Assembly: GCF_040183065.1 (NCBI RefSeq)
Contig: NC_091121.1
Coordinates: 63,148,287-63,212,286 of the forward strand
Direction: 5' to 3'
Source of the DNA: Periplaneta americana
Taxonomy: Eukaryota > Arthropoda > Insecta > Blattodea > Blattidae
Length of the DNA: 64,000 nucleotides
Shown piece by piece: positions 60,001 through 64,000 of this stretch. The notes beneath the pieces were generated by a model. That model ran no database searches. It worked only from the letters and a program-made list of their open reading frames with translations, and was not told where the DNA came from. Numbering within the stretch: position 1 is the stretch's first letter; each line of letters opens with the position of its first letter. Both the position numbers and the translations under genes were made by a program.

Positions 60001-61565
60001 TTAGCATCCCTACTACTTTCGAAAGTGTTTCGTGGCATGTACAGTGGAACCCCGATTATCTGTTACCCTGTTAACTGATTGGCGGATTATCCGACTGTAT
60101 TCCTCTTCCCCCCCCCTCTTTTTTTTGTCTACAGAAATACAGTAGGCTACATGAAGTACTAAGACACATTATATTAGTACGCACTTTTTTTCAAGAGTGT
60201 GTTATTAACTTATTAGTCATTACAAGCCTTTACTCTTACAGAGTATGGTCTACTGTTCCAATTGCCACGTCATACTGTATAACTTCTATATAAAAATGCC
60301 TTTCACGGCTGTTAAAAGAAAACATGTTGTGCTAAGTATCGAAAAAAGTTCTGATTATTGAGTGGTTTGAGGAAAGAGAAACTGTGGCTCATGTCGCATC
60401 AGAATACCAGATTGTAGTTAAACTGTGCGTGTTTAATAAAAATCAAGAATAAAGTGTTTAAAGTACATAAATCTACAACATGAGATCCCCTGCAAAGCGT
60501 GTTAAATACAAGACCACAGAGGAAATTACGAAAGTGTAAGTACTAGTATTATTTCACTTAACAAAAATTTTTATGGTATGAATTATCCGTTTTTTCGATT
60601 AATCATTCAGTCTGTCCCTTTCATTACTATGGATAATAGAGATTCTACTGTATTTTGTTTATCGTCTGAATTCTTTCTTGCTTAAATATTCGACACATTT
60701 TATTTATATGCAGTACCTATTCTCCTGCCACTCTTACTAAAAAATGAGGGTAAACAAAGGCATGTGATAGCTAAAAGTGCCACTTTCGCCATCGATTTTC
60801 GAATTGATTTAATTCTTATGTAATAAATAGTGCCAGATGAAACAGTATAACATATGCTCCCAAAAACATTTGAAACAGAGCTGCAAAATTATGCGTCATA
60901 TCGAAGACGCCTGTAATTGTAATTTTATATGAATTATTTGCAACAGTTAACAAATTCAATCTTTTCGGAGAGATGGCAAAAATAACGTAAGTACTGCATT
61001 TCGTAGTTATTTGCCAAAACGCGAAATTATCGAACACCACAACGAAAATCATCCCTCTTCATTCATTCCAAGCAGCAGCAATCCCATTCATTCAATGAGT
61101 CAAACTTATGTCTACAGACTAGGTGCACAGCTGTTCACTTATTGTGGCAGTAATAAATACAACCTCAGTACTGCATGAAATATGTAGTTTAAAAGTATCT
61201 GTCATTTGCAATGAAACAGTTTATTTTTCATTATTTCAGAAACCTTTATCTTGTAGAAAATAGCACATTTATTCTCTCTAGCTTCGATTTTTATCTCTTA
61301 CCTTGAGTTCCTATAAGAAAGTGTTGTGTGTCTAATATAAATCTGTATTTTACCACCTTACAGGAGGATGCTGATAGAAAAGGTGGCAGCACACATTGCA
61401 GAGTTTAGTCCAAGACTGCGCAGCAACACACGAGCTCTATATCAATACTGTCCAATACCAGTTGTCCGCTATCCACAACTGGATGAAGAGCTCTTCTGTA
61501 ATATCTTCTATCTGAGACACCTCTGTGATACCACACGCTTTCCTGATTGGCCAATAAATGAACCT
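21039..61565 (+). CDS. Rme-8: DnaJ homolog subfamily C member 13 (RME-8), N-terminal 1277 codons; gene continues past the window
   Basis: RME-8/DNAJC13 is a large peripheral protein of early endosomes. It recruits Hsc70 through a J domain and works with SNX1/retromer and the WASH complex in cargo recycling and clathrin uncoating. Twenty exons join without a frame break: 21039-21112, 27560-27830, 31565-31765, 31844-31986, 34493-34747, 37553-37679, 38083-38205, 38280-38452, 39426-39633, 42534-42689, 47580-47834, 49878-50060, 51499-51678, 52142-52510, 56189-56334, 56419-56539, 58113-58315, 59303-59588, 59683-59837, 61364-61565. The product aligns closely from memory with animal DNAJC13. It shows a PH-like N terminus (about residues 11-115), armadillo-like helical regions, IWN motifs near 779 and 1205, and a GYF_2-like module at about 978-1040. 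The J domain should begin within roughly 30 residues after the last exon here, so it lies off the right edge. Family assignment is very secure; exact splice sites are read by eye. Confidence 0.96.
21840..22450 (+). pseudogene. Degraded LINE fragment (RNase H region)
   Basis: Reading through frame breaks, it shows [20 protein letters not shown], then [10 protein letters not shown], then [10 protein letters not shown]. These are the order and motifs of an RNase H domain of a non-LTR retrotransposon. Upstream Lys/Glu-rich sequence fits the preceding linker. Confidence 0.65.
22590..22930 (+). mobile_element. tRNA-Asp-derived SINE
   Basis: The head contains an anticodon arm CCTGTCACGCAGG with a GTC anticodon (tRNA-Asp type) and B box GGGTTCGAGTCC (about 22635-22646). 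The non-coding body ends next to a foldback that starts at 22933. Confidence 0.7.
22933..23339. mobile_element. Foldback element with about 170-bp inverted arms
   Basis: The left arm begins ACTTCGGAATATGTATGATA and the right arm ends with its reverse complement at 23339. The arms match over nearly their whole length, including GGTCGAAACATGTTAACAAG and its inverse, and leave a loop of about 70 bp. It is non-coding. No clear target-site duplication is found, and the superfamily is unknown. Confidence 0.85.
24111..24245 (+). repeat. Dispersed repeat, copy 2 (partner at 1499-1632)
   Basis: Contains CAGCTGTCCGAAGATAG, TGAGTGACACCAATA and TTTCCCCCCTCCATTGCATA, in the same order as at 1499-1632. 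It lies in Rme-8 intron 1. Confidence 0.65.
24462..24717 (+). mobile_element. SINE, 5' part of head missing
   Basis: It starts at the B-box side of a tRNA-like head (GGGGTTCGATCCC). The body contains GGCTCTGAGGTTCACTCAGC and GGGGGTAAAAGGC, and it ends ATACCTTTACC plus T-run. A related fragment lies at 51847-51985. Confidence 0.65.
26470..26735 (-). mobile_element. tRNA-derived SINE (minus strand)
   Basis: On the minus strand the head CCGGCATGGCTCAGTTAAGG with B box GGGTTCGATCCCC is followed by TACCTGGTTGGGTTTTTTCC. The 3' end CAGCGTCGTTAAATAACCAA closely resembles the 3' end of the SINE at 19938-20160. Confidence 0.8.
26712..27125. repeat. Tandem duplication (about 150 bp, two copies) plus an inverted third piece
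   Basis: Sequence from GCCGGTGGCTTAAAAA through AATGGAATTCTAGTCA occurs at about 26724-26851 and 26875-27020. A stretch at 26954-26991 (AAGTTATTTAAATTAAATAA) is repeated inverted at 27091-27125. The duplicated unit includes the 5' tip of the neighbouring SINE, so it arose after that insertion. Confidence 0.75.
27129..27190. repeat. (GT)n/(GC)n microsatellite
   Basis: A GT-rich dinucleotide run with GC interruptions. Similar runs lie at 58576-58640 and 63690-63750. These alternating purine-pyrimidine tracts could adopt Z-DNA, but no function is implied. Confidence 0.9.
27560..27830 (+). CDS. Rme-8: Rme-8 coding exon 2 (PH-like domain)
   Basis: The acceptor is TTTTAACAG and the donor is CTG|GTGAGT. 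It encodes [17 protein letters not shown] and the NQW strand segment, the core of the N-terminal PH-like fold implicated in phosphoinositide binding. Confidence 0.95.
27831..30583. other. Rme-8 intron 2, left part
   Basis: Holds an (AATC)n/(ATTC)n microsatellite at 28806-28875. Otherwise no feature is recognised. Confidence 0.45.
30584..30925 (+). mobile_element. tRNA-derived SINE with (ATT)n tail
   Basis: A tRNA-like head, TCTAAGGCATCCTGCCTAGG with B box AGTTCGAGTCC, is followed by a long GC-richer body (TTCGGCCAGTGTATGGGACT). It ends GCCACAGATTATTATTATT. Confidence 0.75.
31126..31329 (+). pseudogene. Transposase remnant (DDE, Tc1-like, YLDETW-type region)
   Basis: A 68-codon open frame contains [16 protein letters not shown], then [20 protein letters not shown] and FLDEI. 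Insect DDE transposases have the same order: LRKVLK, a tyrosine, an R..L....DIVA.R..FLR block and a YLDETW catalytic motif. Here the key motif has decayed to FLDEII. It lies in Rme-8 intron 2. Confidence 0.55.
31565..31765 (+). CDS. Rme-8: Rme-8 coding exon 3
   Basis: The acceptor is TTGACAG and the donor is ATG|GTATGT, phase 0 on both sides. It contains [18 protein letters not shown] and [13 protein letters not shown], strongly conserved in animal DNAJC13. Confidence 0.95.
31844..31986 (+). CDS. Rme-8: Rme-8 coding exon 4
   Basis: It is separated from exon 3 by a 78-nt intron with acceptor CTTTCTAG. The donor is AG|GTCAGT. It encodes [15 protein letters not shown] and a KEPITLDEF segment, matching the vertebrate order. 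Confidence 0.93.
31987..32990. other. Rme-8 intron 4, left part; nothing firmly recognised
   Basis: AT-rich DNA. ACAGAGTGAACCAGAACTCT near 32500 looks like the terminus of a DNA transposon family, but no matching inverted end was found. Confidence 0.35.
33000..33600 (+). mobile_element. 5'-truncated LINE, C-terminal region
   Basis: Reads [20 protein letters not shown], then LYGA, a stop in place of Glu, then [20 protein letters not shown] and [15 protein letters not shown] frameshift occurs near 33440 before [16 protein letters not shown]. This is the C-terminal domain of a non-LTR retrotransposon common in insects. It ends with GAATGAATATT-like sequence. Confidence 0.75.
33601..34492. other. 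Rme-8 intron 4, right part; AT-rich, nothing recognised
   Basis: Stops in all frames and many poly-T runs. No element ends are seen. Confidence 0.45.
34493..34747 (+). CDS. Rme-8: Rme-8 coding exon 5
   Basis: The acceptor is GTTTCAG and the donor is AG|GTAACT. The exon contains [10 protein letters not shown] and [18 protein letters not shown], close to the vertebrate block. It starts and ends inside codons that complete correctly with exons 4 and 6. Confidence 0.95.
34838..34980 (+). repeat. Dispersed repeat, copy 1 (partner at 54328-54475)
   Basis: TTTGCATTTCTCCTTTCTGC through ACGTGCATTTATTCTTGGTC to CGAAAATTG matches TTTGCATTTCTGCTGCC...ACGTGCTTTTATTCTCGACC at 54337 onward. Two copies in the same orientation within one gene suggest an old interspersed family. 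Confidence 0.5.
35120..35560 (+). repeat. Unclassified GC-richer repeat-like block in Rme-8 intron 5
   Basis: A GC-richer, stop-poor stretch contains CACTGGGTTTCCCCTTCTCT and CCTACACTACACTTACACGG, phrases that resemble SINE bodies. The 170-codon frame over it (35169-35681) has no protein-like pattern. Confidence 0.35.
35830..36090 (-). mobile_element. SINE remnant (minus strand), same family as 1995-2235
   Basis: On the minus strand a B-box-like GGTTCGAATCC is followed by AATTTGTGGTGGACAAAGGC. The 8-bp duplication of the neighbouring MITE begins at 36091. Confidence 0.55.
36099..36352. mobile_element. hAT-type MITE, 254 bp, with perfect 8-bp target-site duplication
   Basis: The left end CCTAGATCATATATGTAACA and right end (inverse CCTAGATAATATATGTAACA) form TIRs of about 24 bp. 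GTGAAAGG flanks both sides (36091-36098 and 36353-36360). The 8-bp duplication is the hAT signature. It is non-coding. Confidence 0.85.
36620..36835. mobile_element. Foldback MITE, about 210 bp
   Basis: AATGCAACAAAAACAGACAA on the left pairs with the inverse of TTGTCTGTTTTTGTTGCATT-type sequence on the right (GTTATCTGTTTTTGTTGCAT at about 36779-36798). The arms extend outward to GGACACTG/CAGTGTTC and inward to CCAACCCAACAA-like ends. Left and right arms differ at several positions. Confidence 0.7.
37195..37275 (-). mobile_element. tRNA-like SINE head fragment
   Basis: On the minus strand, GCGCGCAGAGCTGAGAGGTC is followed by CTGGGTTCGATTCCCCG, a B box with T-arm-like ends. No body is recognised. 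Confidence 0.5.
37553..37679 (+). CDS. Rme-8: Rme-8 coding exon 6
   Basis: The acceptor is ATATTTTTAG and the donor is GAG|GTGAAG. It encodes [19 protein letters not shown], one of the most conserved stretches of the family. Confidence 0.95.
37713..37856. repeat. (ATT)n microsatellite in Rme-8 intron 6
   Basis: A long trinucleotide run with GTT interruptions, 34 bp after the exon 6 donor. Confidence 0.95.
38083..38205 (+). CDS. Rme-8: Rme-8 coding exon 7
   Basis: The acceptor is CTTTTTCCAG and the donor is GAC|GTGAGT, with 41 codons. It contains LRFLQQP and [18 protein letters not shown]. Confidence 0.94.
38280..38452 (+). CDS. Rme-8: Rme-8 coding exon 8
   Basis: A 74-nt intron precedes it. 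The acceptor is TTCTTTCAG and the donor is GG|GTGAGT. The exon contains [11 protein letters not shown] and [17 protein letters not shown]. Confidence 0.95.
38870..39125 (-). pseudogene. LINE reverse transcriptase fragment
   Basis: On the minus strand, [20 protein letters not shown] followed by TINMELL matches the LKN.K..G.DGI.AELL block at the start of non-LTR reverse transcriptases. The frame then degenerates. Confidence 0.65.
39426..39633 (+). CDS. Rme-8: Rme-8 coding exon 9
   Basis: The acceptor is a purine-rich GGGGCAG, so its polypyrimidine tract is weak. The donor is GTG|GTGAGT. It encodes [16 protein letters not shown] and [16 protein letters not shown], well conserved. Confidence 0.94.
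40178..40573. mobile_element. MITE, about 396 bp, TATACCTGTTTTTTT termini
   Basis: The left end TATACCTGTTTTTTTCGAAA and the right end (inverse TATACCTGTTTTTTTTTTTT then AAAGATGG) form TIRs extending through AAAGATGG.ACATG. A TA or TATA duplication is possible. It is non-coding and lies in Rme-8 intron 9. Confidence 0.75.
40574..42533. other. Rme-8 intron 9, right part
   Basis: Contains the (TAA)n run at 40790-40848 and the SINE fragment at 41865-41985. Otherwise nothing is recognised. Confidence 0.45.
41865..41985 (-). mobile_element. 3' fragment of the 19938-type SINE (minus strand)
   Basis: On the minus strand, GCAACAGGCTCATATCAGTA and GGCGACACTGATGTAACCTC match the body of the SINE at 19938-20160 in order. 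The tRNA head is missing. Confidence 0.75.
42534..42689 (+). CDS. Rme-8: Rme-8 coding exon 10
   Basis: The acceptor is ACTGTTTCAG and the donor is CAG|GTATGA, with 52 codons. It contains [20 protein letters not shown] and [17 protein letters not shown]. Confidence 0.95.
42690..44416. other. Rme-8 intron 10, left part; nothing recognised
   Basis: AT-rich DNA with a short internal duplication near 43340-43420 (AAAATCAGTTTATTTAAAT occurs twice). Confidence 0.4.
44515..44766 (-). pseudogene. mariner transposase, C-terminal part (shifted frame)
   Basis: 83 codons carry [18 protein letters not shown] with the last catalytic Asp and the C-terminal region ending near YFEGG. It is offset by one frame from the N-terminal part. 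Confidence 0.85.
44838..45605 (-). pseudogene. mariner transposase, N-terminal and central part
   Basis: 255 codons contain the DNA-binding half ([20 protein letters not shown], an HTH) and the first DDE aspartate. The protein ends early at an in-frame TAG, after which recognisable transposase continues. Confidence 0.88.
45786..45807. repeat. Extra copy of the mariner right TIR
   Basis: AGAACTTAATGACTGTACCA plus CA repeats the element's right end directly outside the TA duplication and is itself followed by TA. Confidence 0.8.
45866..45922. repeat. (ATG)n microsatellite
   Basis: A perfect GAT/ATG trinucleotide run of about 19 units. The Met-rich open frame over it is an artefact. Confidence 0.95.
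46359..47556 (+). mobile_element. Non-autonomous Helitron (1.2 kb)
   Basis: It starts TCTATACTAATAATAAATCT (5' TC) and ends GCGCACGGGTACAGCTAG (3' CTAG), with a short hairpin-capable GTGCAGCGGAGCGCAC just before the end. It sits between an A and a T, the usual Helitron target. There is no Rep/helicase coding. An internal tandem duplication of about 310 bp covers GTCTGTCTGTCTG to GATATTTAAG (46489-46802 and 46803-47104). Confidence 0.85.
47580..47834 (+). CDS. Rme-8: Rme-8 coding exon 11
   Basis: The acceptor TTGTTGTAG lies 23 bp past the 3' end of a Helitron. The donor is ATG|GTGAGA, with 85 codons. The exon contains [20 protein letters not shown] and [14 protein letters not shown]. Confidence 0.95.
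48000..48173 (+). mobile_element. 5'-truncated LINE 3' end (same family as 55556-56163)
   Basis: TTGGAATATATCAGTCCCCT through CCTGGCATTAGAAAACAACA matches the last ~170 bp of the LINE at 55556-56163. It encodes part of a zinc-knuckle-like C...C...H..C segment. Ends in (CAA)n. Confidence 0.8.
48675..49877. other. Rme-8 intron 11, right part
   Basis: A (TAA)n microsatellite at 48675-48748, then AT-rich DNA with nothing recognised. Confidence 0.45.
49878..50060 (+). CDS. Rme-8: Rme-8 coding exon 12
   Basis: The acceptor is TATGTTCTAG and the donor is GAG|GTAATA. It encodes [16 protein letters not shown] and then a charged, variable segment. It is the least conserved exon but joins exons 11 and 13 in phase 0. 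Confidence 0.9.
50061..51498. other. Rme-8 intron 12; nothing recognised
   Basis: AT-rich with pyrimidine-rich stretches near 51130-51240. No element termini or protein similarity is seen. Confidence 0.45.
51499..51678 (+). CDS. Rme-8: Rme-8 coding exon 13 (first IWN motif)
   Basis: The acceptor is CTAATACAG and the donor is AAG|GTGAGT. It contains [18 protein letters not shown] and ends with LPNLIWNHK, an IWN-type repeat characteristic of RME-8. Confidence 0.95.
51847..51985 (+). mobile_element. SINE fragment related to 24462-24717
   Basis: Shares TGGC..AAGGTTCACTCAGCC and GGGTAAAGGC in order with the SINE at 24462. It is head-less and diverged. Confidence 0.5.
52142..52510 (+). CDS. Rme-8: Rme-8 coding exon 14
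   Basis: The acceptor is CTTCTTTTCAG and the donor is AGG|GTGAGT, with 123 codons, the longest exon of the gene here. It contains [34 protein letters not shown] and GMLER. A hAT-like element is inserted just past its donor. Confidence 0.96.
52523..53361. mobile_element. hAT-like non-autonomous element (839 bp) abutting the exon 14 donor
   Basis: Ends TAGGGACACT and AGTGTCCCTA form 10-bp perfect TIRs. Flanks GTTATGTG (52515-52522) and GTTATATG (53362-53369) form an 8-bp duplication with one difference. The interior is T-rich with a ~47-nt poly-T (52711-52757) and no coding frame. Confidence 0.75.
53370..54327. other. Rme-8 intron 14, middle part
   Basis: Holds a (TA)n run at 53993-54022. Otherwise nothing is recognised. 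Confidence 0.45.
54328..54475 (+). repeat. Dispersed repeat, copy 2 (partner at 34838-34980)
   Basis: Order and spacing of the shared phrases match copy 1. Similarity by eye is moderate. Confidence 0.5.
55372..55432 (+). mobile_element. Very short LINE 3' end copy
   Basis: TATTGGAGTGCAAGAGGTCA to GGCATTAGAAAACAACAACT matches the last ~60 bp of the LINE family at 48000 and 55556. Confidence 0.75.
55556..56163 (+). mobile_element. LINE 3' region (RNase H and C-terminal zinc-binding segment)
   Basis: With two in-frame stops it reads [33 protein letters not shown] (RNase H), then [20 protein letters not shown] and [18 protein letters not shown] (CxxC...H...C). It ends CTGGCATTGGAAAACAACAA. This is the C-terminal part of an RNase-H-bearing non-LTR element of I/R1/Jockey-like type; the clade is uncertain. 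The 3' end lies about 25 bp before the exon 15 acceptor. Confidence 0.85.
56189..56334 (+). CDS. Rme-8: Rme-8 coding exon 15
   Basis: The acceptor is TTATTTTGTAG, about 25 bp past a LINE 3' end. The donor is AG|GTATTC. The exon contains [18 protein letters not shown] and [15 protein letters not shown]. Confidence 0.95.
56419..56539 (+). CDS. Rme-8: Rme-8 coding exon 16 (start of GYF_2-like module)
   Basis: The acceptor is TTCTTTTCCAG and the donor is GAT|GTGAGA. It contains [13 protein letters not shown] and [16 protein letters not shown], the first half of the GYF_2 (DUF4339-type) module. The preceding 84-nt intron has no in-frame stop. Confidence 0.94.
56540..58112. other. Rme-8 intron 16; nothing firmly recognised
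   Basis: AT-rich DNA with poly-T near 57365. A short inverted pair TTTTGGCCCTGGATCTTGG / CTAGGGTCCAGGGCCAAAAG at 56672-56722 forms a strong hairpin, possibly a small foldback remnant. Confidence 0.4.
58113..58315 (+). CDS. Rme-8: Rme-8 coding exon 17 (end of GYF_2-like module)
   Basis: The acceptor is TTATTTCACTAG and the donor is AG|GTAACA. The exon contains [17 protein letters not shown] and [13 protein letters not shown], nearly identical to the vertebrate block. Confidence 0.96.
58316..59302. other. Rme-8 intron 17
   Basis: GC-richer start (58380-58520), (GT)n at 58576-58640 and a C-rich CCCTCTCCCC run near 59155. No element is identified. Confidence 0.45.
59303..59588 (+). CDS. Rme-8: Rme-8 coding exon 18
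   Basis: The acceptor is CTCTTACCCAG and the donor is GAT|GTAAGT. The exon contains [34 protein letters not shown] and [14 protein letters not shown]. Confidence 0.96.
59683..59837 (+). CDS. Rme-8: Rme-8 coding exon 19 (second IWN motif, GC donor)
   Basis: The acceptor is CTGTCATAG and the donor is AG|GCAAGT, a GC-AG intron. It contains [16 protein letters not shown] and [16 protein letters not shown], the IWN motif just before the J-domain region. Confidence 0.93.
60042..60650 (+). mobile_element. pogo/Tigger-type element (609 bp) with transposase N-terminal remnant
   Basis: The left end CAGTGGAACCCCGATTATCT and right end (inverse CAGTAGAATCTCTATTATCC) are imperfect TIRs flanked by TA, as in Tigger elements. 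Inside, from about 60298, [13 protein letters not shown] then, after a shift, [18 protein letters not shown] corresponds to the HTH (CENP-B N-like) domain of pogo transposases. The catalytic domain is absent, so the element is internally deleted. It lies in the GC-AG intron 19. Confidence 0.8.
60651..61363. other. Rme-8 intron 19, right part; nothing firmly recognised
   Basis: Contains TTTCGCCATCGATTTTCG and AACGCGAAATTATCG phrases resembling the interior of the hAT-like family at 52523 and 63400, but no termini. Confidence 0.35.
61364..61565 (+). CDS. Rme-8: Rme-8 coding exon 20 (last in window)
   Basis: The acceptor is CACCTTACAG and the donor is CCT|GTGAGT. It contains [20 protein letters not shown] and [14 protein letters not shown]. 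In animal orthologues the J domain starts shortly after this point. No matching exon was seen in 61566-64000. Confidence 0.95.
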
Positions 61566-61899
61566 GTGAGTATGCCTGGTAATGCTTCATTTCTTCTTGG
61601 GAGGTATTGTGTTGCATTTAGTGTTGTCAGACTAAATCCATTCCCCCCTGCAGAGTAACAGTGTATAGTAAAACATTTAAGCAGAAGTCAAAGTAGTTAA
61701 AGATTATAAATACAGCCATTTCTCACTACTCGTGTGTTCTGTGTTTGCTCACTGCAAAACGCATTTGATTCAATCACAGGTGCATTGTAGCAATTCACAG
61801 CCATCAGCCACTCCATAGGGTATCATATACTTATCTGTGCATTGATTGCTGCAAAAAGCTTCTTCTCAAAGTAAAATTTAATTGTTAGTGACCTTAAGC

Positions 61900-62729
61900 T
61901 ACGGTCACACATCGCTACTTTTGCAGCGCTGCAGTACAAAAAACTGCGCAACTCTTGTACTGCGACATGTGAACAACGGTGCAACCCGAAAAGTAGCGGC
62001 TGCCGAACCTGCTGCCCGCTACTTTTCCATGCTGCGCGCAGCTTAAAAGTAGCGATGTGTGAACAGGGTTCTCAGAGTTGCAGCCGCAGCATTTTTGATA
62101 TTGGTTTTGTTGAAACTTTTGCTGCGGTTGCAACCAGTGTTACCACCCAAATGTACCAATGATACTTTTATTGTTTGGATATATTTTAATGTTAAATGTG
62201 ATGAAAATAAATTATTTGTAACAGTTATTAAATACACAACACAGTCTGAACATAATTGCTGACGATATAATTCATTTTTTTAATTTTTCGTAGCGTAGTT
62301 CCAAACAGGAGGGTTGCCAACATTGATTACTTGAATATACTGTTGGTTATCATTTAAGTATATAGGCGTTTTTAAAAGCTTTATAGTAAAAATAATGTCA
62401 ATTTCTGAATACTAGATACGACAGAAAAGCAAATAATAGATAAGGAAGCTTTCGCGTGAGTTTCTTAATAATGCGAACATAACCACAAAATGTATATTCA
62501 GAAGTCAACACGGAGATGGAAACCTGCAGCATGACTGCGGCTGCAAAAGTAGCGGCTTGTGTGTGAACAGACTCGCAACCTCCAGTTGCAACTTTTGCAG
62601 CACTCGGGTTGCACAGCACGAAAAGTAGCGTGCAGCACGCTACTTTTGGCTTACGTGTGAACATGACATGCAACTTTTGCAGCTGCAGCTGCAAAAGTTG
62701 CGCTGCAAAAGTAGCGATGTGTGACCATA
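61900..62729. mobile_element. Non-autonomous TIR element (830 bp) with clustered subterminal motifs, hAT-like
   Basis: The termini TACGGTCACACATCGCTACT and TATGGTCACACATCGCTACT (inverse of the right end) match over about 33 bp. Flanks CCTTAAGC (61892-61899) and CCTTTAGG (62730-62737) agree at 6 of 8 positions, consistent with an aged 8-bp duplication. The decamer AAAAGTAGCG or its inverse occurs eight times, four within 160 bp of each end. The middle is AT-rich and non-coding. Confidence 0.8.
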
Positions 62730-62879
62730 CCTTTAGGAACAGAATAAAAGGAAATAATATTGTCGCTTCTGCTGTGCTTTCATTCCACAAATAAAAACGA
62801 CAGATGTTACATAATACAAATAATGTTTTTTCTCAGTGTTTTAAAGTTGTGTTTAATTTTAATATGTAGAATAAATTGA

Positions 62880-63270
62880 AAGGTGCTTAGGAAAATATTT
62901 GGGGCTAAGAGGGATGAAGTTACAGGAGAATGGAGAAAGTTACACATTGCAGAACTGCACGTATTGTATTCTTCACCTGACATAATTAGGAATATTAAAT
63001 CCAGACGTTTGAGATGGGCAGGGCATGTAGCATGTATGGGCGAATTCAGAAATGCATATAGAGTTTTAGTTGGGAGACCAGAGGGAAAACGACCTTTGGG
63101 GATTTCGAGACGTTGGTGGGAGGATAATATTAAACTGGATTTGAGGGAGGTGAGATATGATTGTAGAGACTGGATTAATCTTGCTCAGGATAGAGACTGA
63201 TGGCAGGCTTATGTGAGAGCGGCAATAAACCTTCAGGTTCCTTAAAAGCCATTTGTAAGTAAGTAAGTAA
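62880..63270 (+). mobile_element. 5'-truncated LINE with (GTAA)n tail and 11-bp target-site duplication
   Basis: A nearly intact C-terminal frame (62883-63200) reads LRKIFGAKRDEVTGEWRKLH, IKSRRLRWAGHVACMG and GRPEGKRPLG, ending after one stop with (GTAA)n. GAATAAATTGA flanks it at 62869-62879 and 63271-63281. The intact duplication and frame mark a fairly recent insertion by target-primed reverse transcription. Confidence 0.88.
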
Positions 63271-63281
63271 GAATAAATTGA

Positions 63282-64000
63282 TGTATGAAACCTTTTTTAT
63301 CATTATTTATGTGCGTAATATGTATCATATAGCTTAATCTTTTAACATAAAAATCCCTTTCCAATTCATACGAAATTATTGCGATAATCTTACAAGTAAT
63401 TCGCGATAAAACGCGAAATATAATACTTTTATCACGATTTTTTTAGTGAATGCGAAATTCTGTGATCTCTAGTGATAACATTTAGCTGGTCGAATATTCA
63501 GTTTGCAGAGGTGAAACCAACTTTTCAAAAAGAAAAAAAAAAATACAACTAACAGAATCAAATTGACATTTAGCTAAACTGTTTTTAAACAGACTCGTTA
63601 CTGTGACACTTGAATAATTACATTAAAAGAGACTACATTTCTTTATTTCTTCTGTAATGAGACAGTACTTTCGAAAACTATAGTATATATCTGTGTGTGT
63701 GTGTGTGCGTGTGCGTGTGCGTGTGTGTGTGTGTGTGCGCGCGCGCGCAAAGGTGGCTGTACAGCATTATCATCCTGATAAGAATTCTAAAAGAAGAGTT
63801 CAAGTTAAACTGAAAATAAAGCATTGTTAATATTGTATGAATTTATCTAATTCCTACATTAAATGGATGATATGGCAGTAGTCTATTGTAAATGAAAATA
63901 TGTATTGTAGTTACAGACCATGAAGATGCACAAGGTAGTAACAGTACTGTATCTTCGAAAATATATGCTGGTGCTGGTGCTGTTGCTGCAGCAGCAGACC
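63282..64000. other. Rme-8 intron 20 continuing beyond the window
   Basis: Holds GCGAAATTCTGTGATCTCTAG near 63451-63471, which looks like one end of the hAT-like family seen at 52523, and a (GT)n run at 63690-63750. A (CTG)n-type run ends the window. No J-domain exon is seen. Confidence 0.45.

Noticed and set aside
61566..64000. J-domain exon of Rme-8
   Set aside because: No HPD motif in a suitable frame and no exon with the expected sequence; the domain must lie beyond the window.

Overview
This window reads as nuclear DNA of an insect with large, repeat-rich, AT-rich introns. Many repeat families look like those I associate with Blattodea (cockroaches and termites): tRNA-headed SINEs, several LINE 3' ends and a short Helitron. 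The order-level assignment is inference and needs a database search. There are no bacterial operons, rRNA genes or CRISPR arrays.

Two protein-coding genes are supported, both on the + strand. (1) The 3' end of an unrecognised gene occupies 812-10589. It has four phase-0 exons encoding a short basic stretch, two small conserved-looking exons and a 333-residue acidic, Ser/Glu/Thr/Gln-rich tail that ends at a stop codon. (2) From about 20.5 kb to beyond the right edge lies the insect orthologue of DNAJC13/RME-8, the endosomal Hsc70 co-chaperone. Twenty coding exons (21039-61565) join in frame to give 1277 codons. They cover the PH-like N terminus, helical repeats, two IWN-type motifs and the GYF_2-like module. 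The DnaJ (J) domain that defines the family should follow immediately and is not in the window. One of its introns uses a GC donor, and one is only 84 nt and has no in-frame stop.

The rest is intergenic or intronic and dominated by transposable elements. Region by region: 1-0.8 kb, tandem repeats; 0.9-9.6 kb, introns of gene 1 with SINE remnants, two arrays of a 25-bp repeat and a foldback; 10.6-20.4 kb, intergenic DNA with an old LINE (split by a 966-bp TIR element), a 1.6-kb TIR transposon with a decayed minus-strand ORF, a small MITE and two SINEs; 21.1-27.5 kb, first RME-8 coding intron with a LINE remnant, a tRNA-Asp-type SINE, a 400-bp foldback and more SINEs; 27.8-42.5 kb, SINE, LINE and transposase remnants and MITEs; 42.7-47.6 kb, one intron carrying a mariner and a Helitron; 52.5-56.2 kb, an intron bounded by a hAT-like element at its 5' edge and a LINE 3' end at its 3' edge; 60.0-60.65 kb, a pogo/Tigger-type element; 61.9-63.3 kb, a subterminal-repeat TIR element and a LINE with an intact target-site duplication.

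I found no convincing new biological system. The most noteworthy items are three transposable elements within 4 to about 25 bp of RME-8 splice sites, the two TIR elements with patterned subterminal motifs, and the unidentified acidic-tailed gene.
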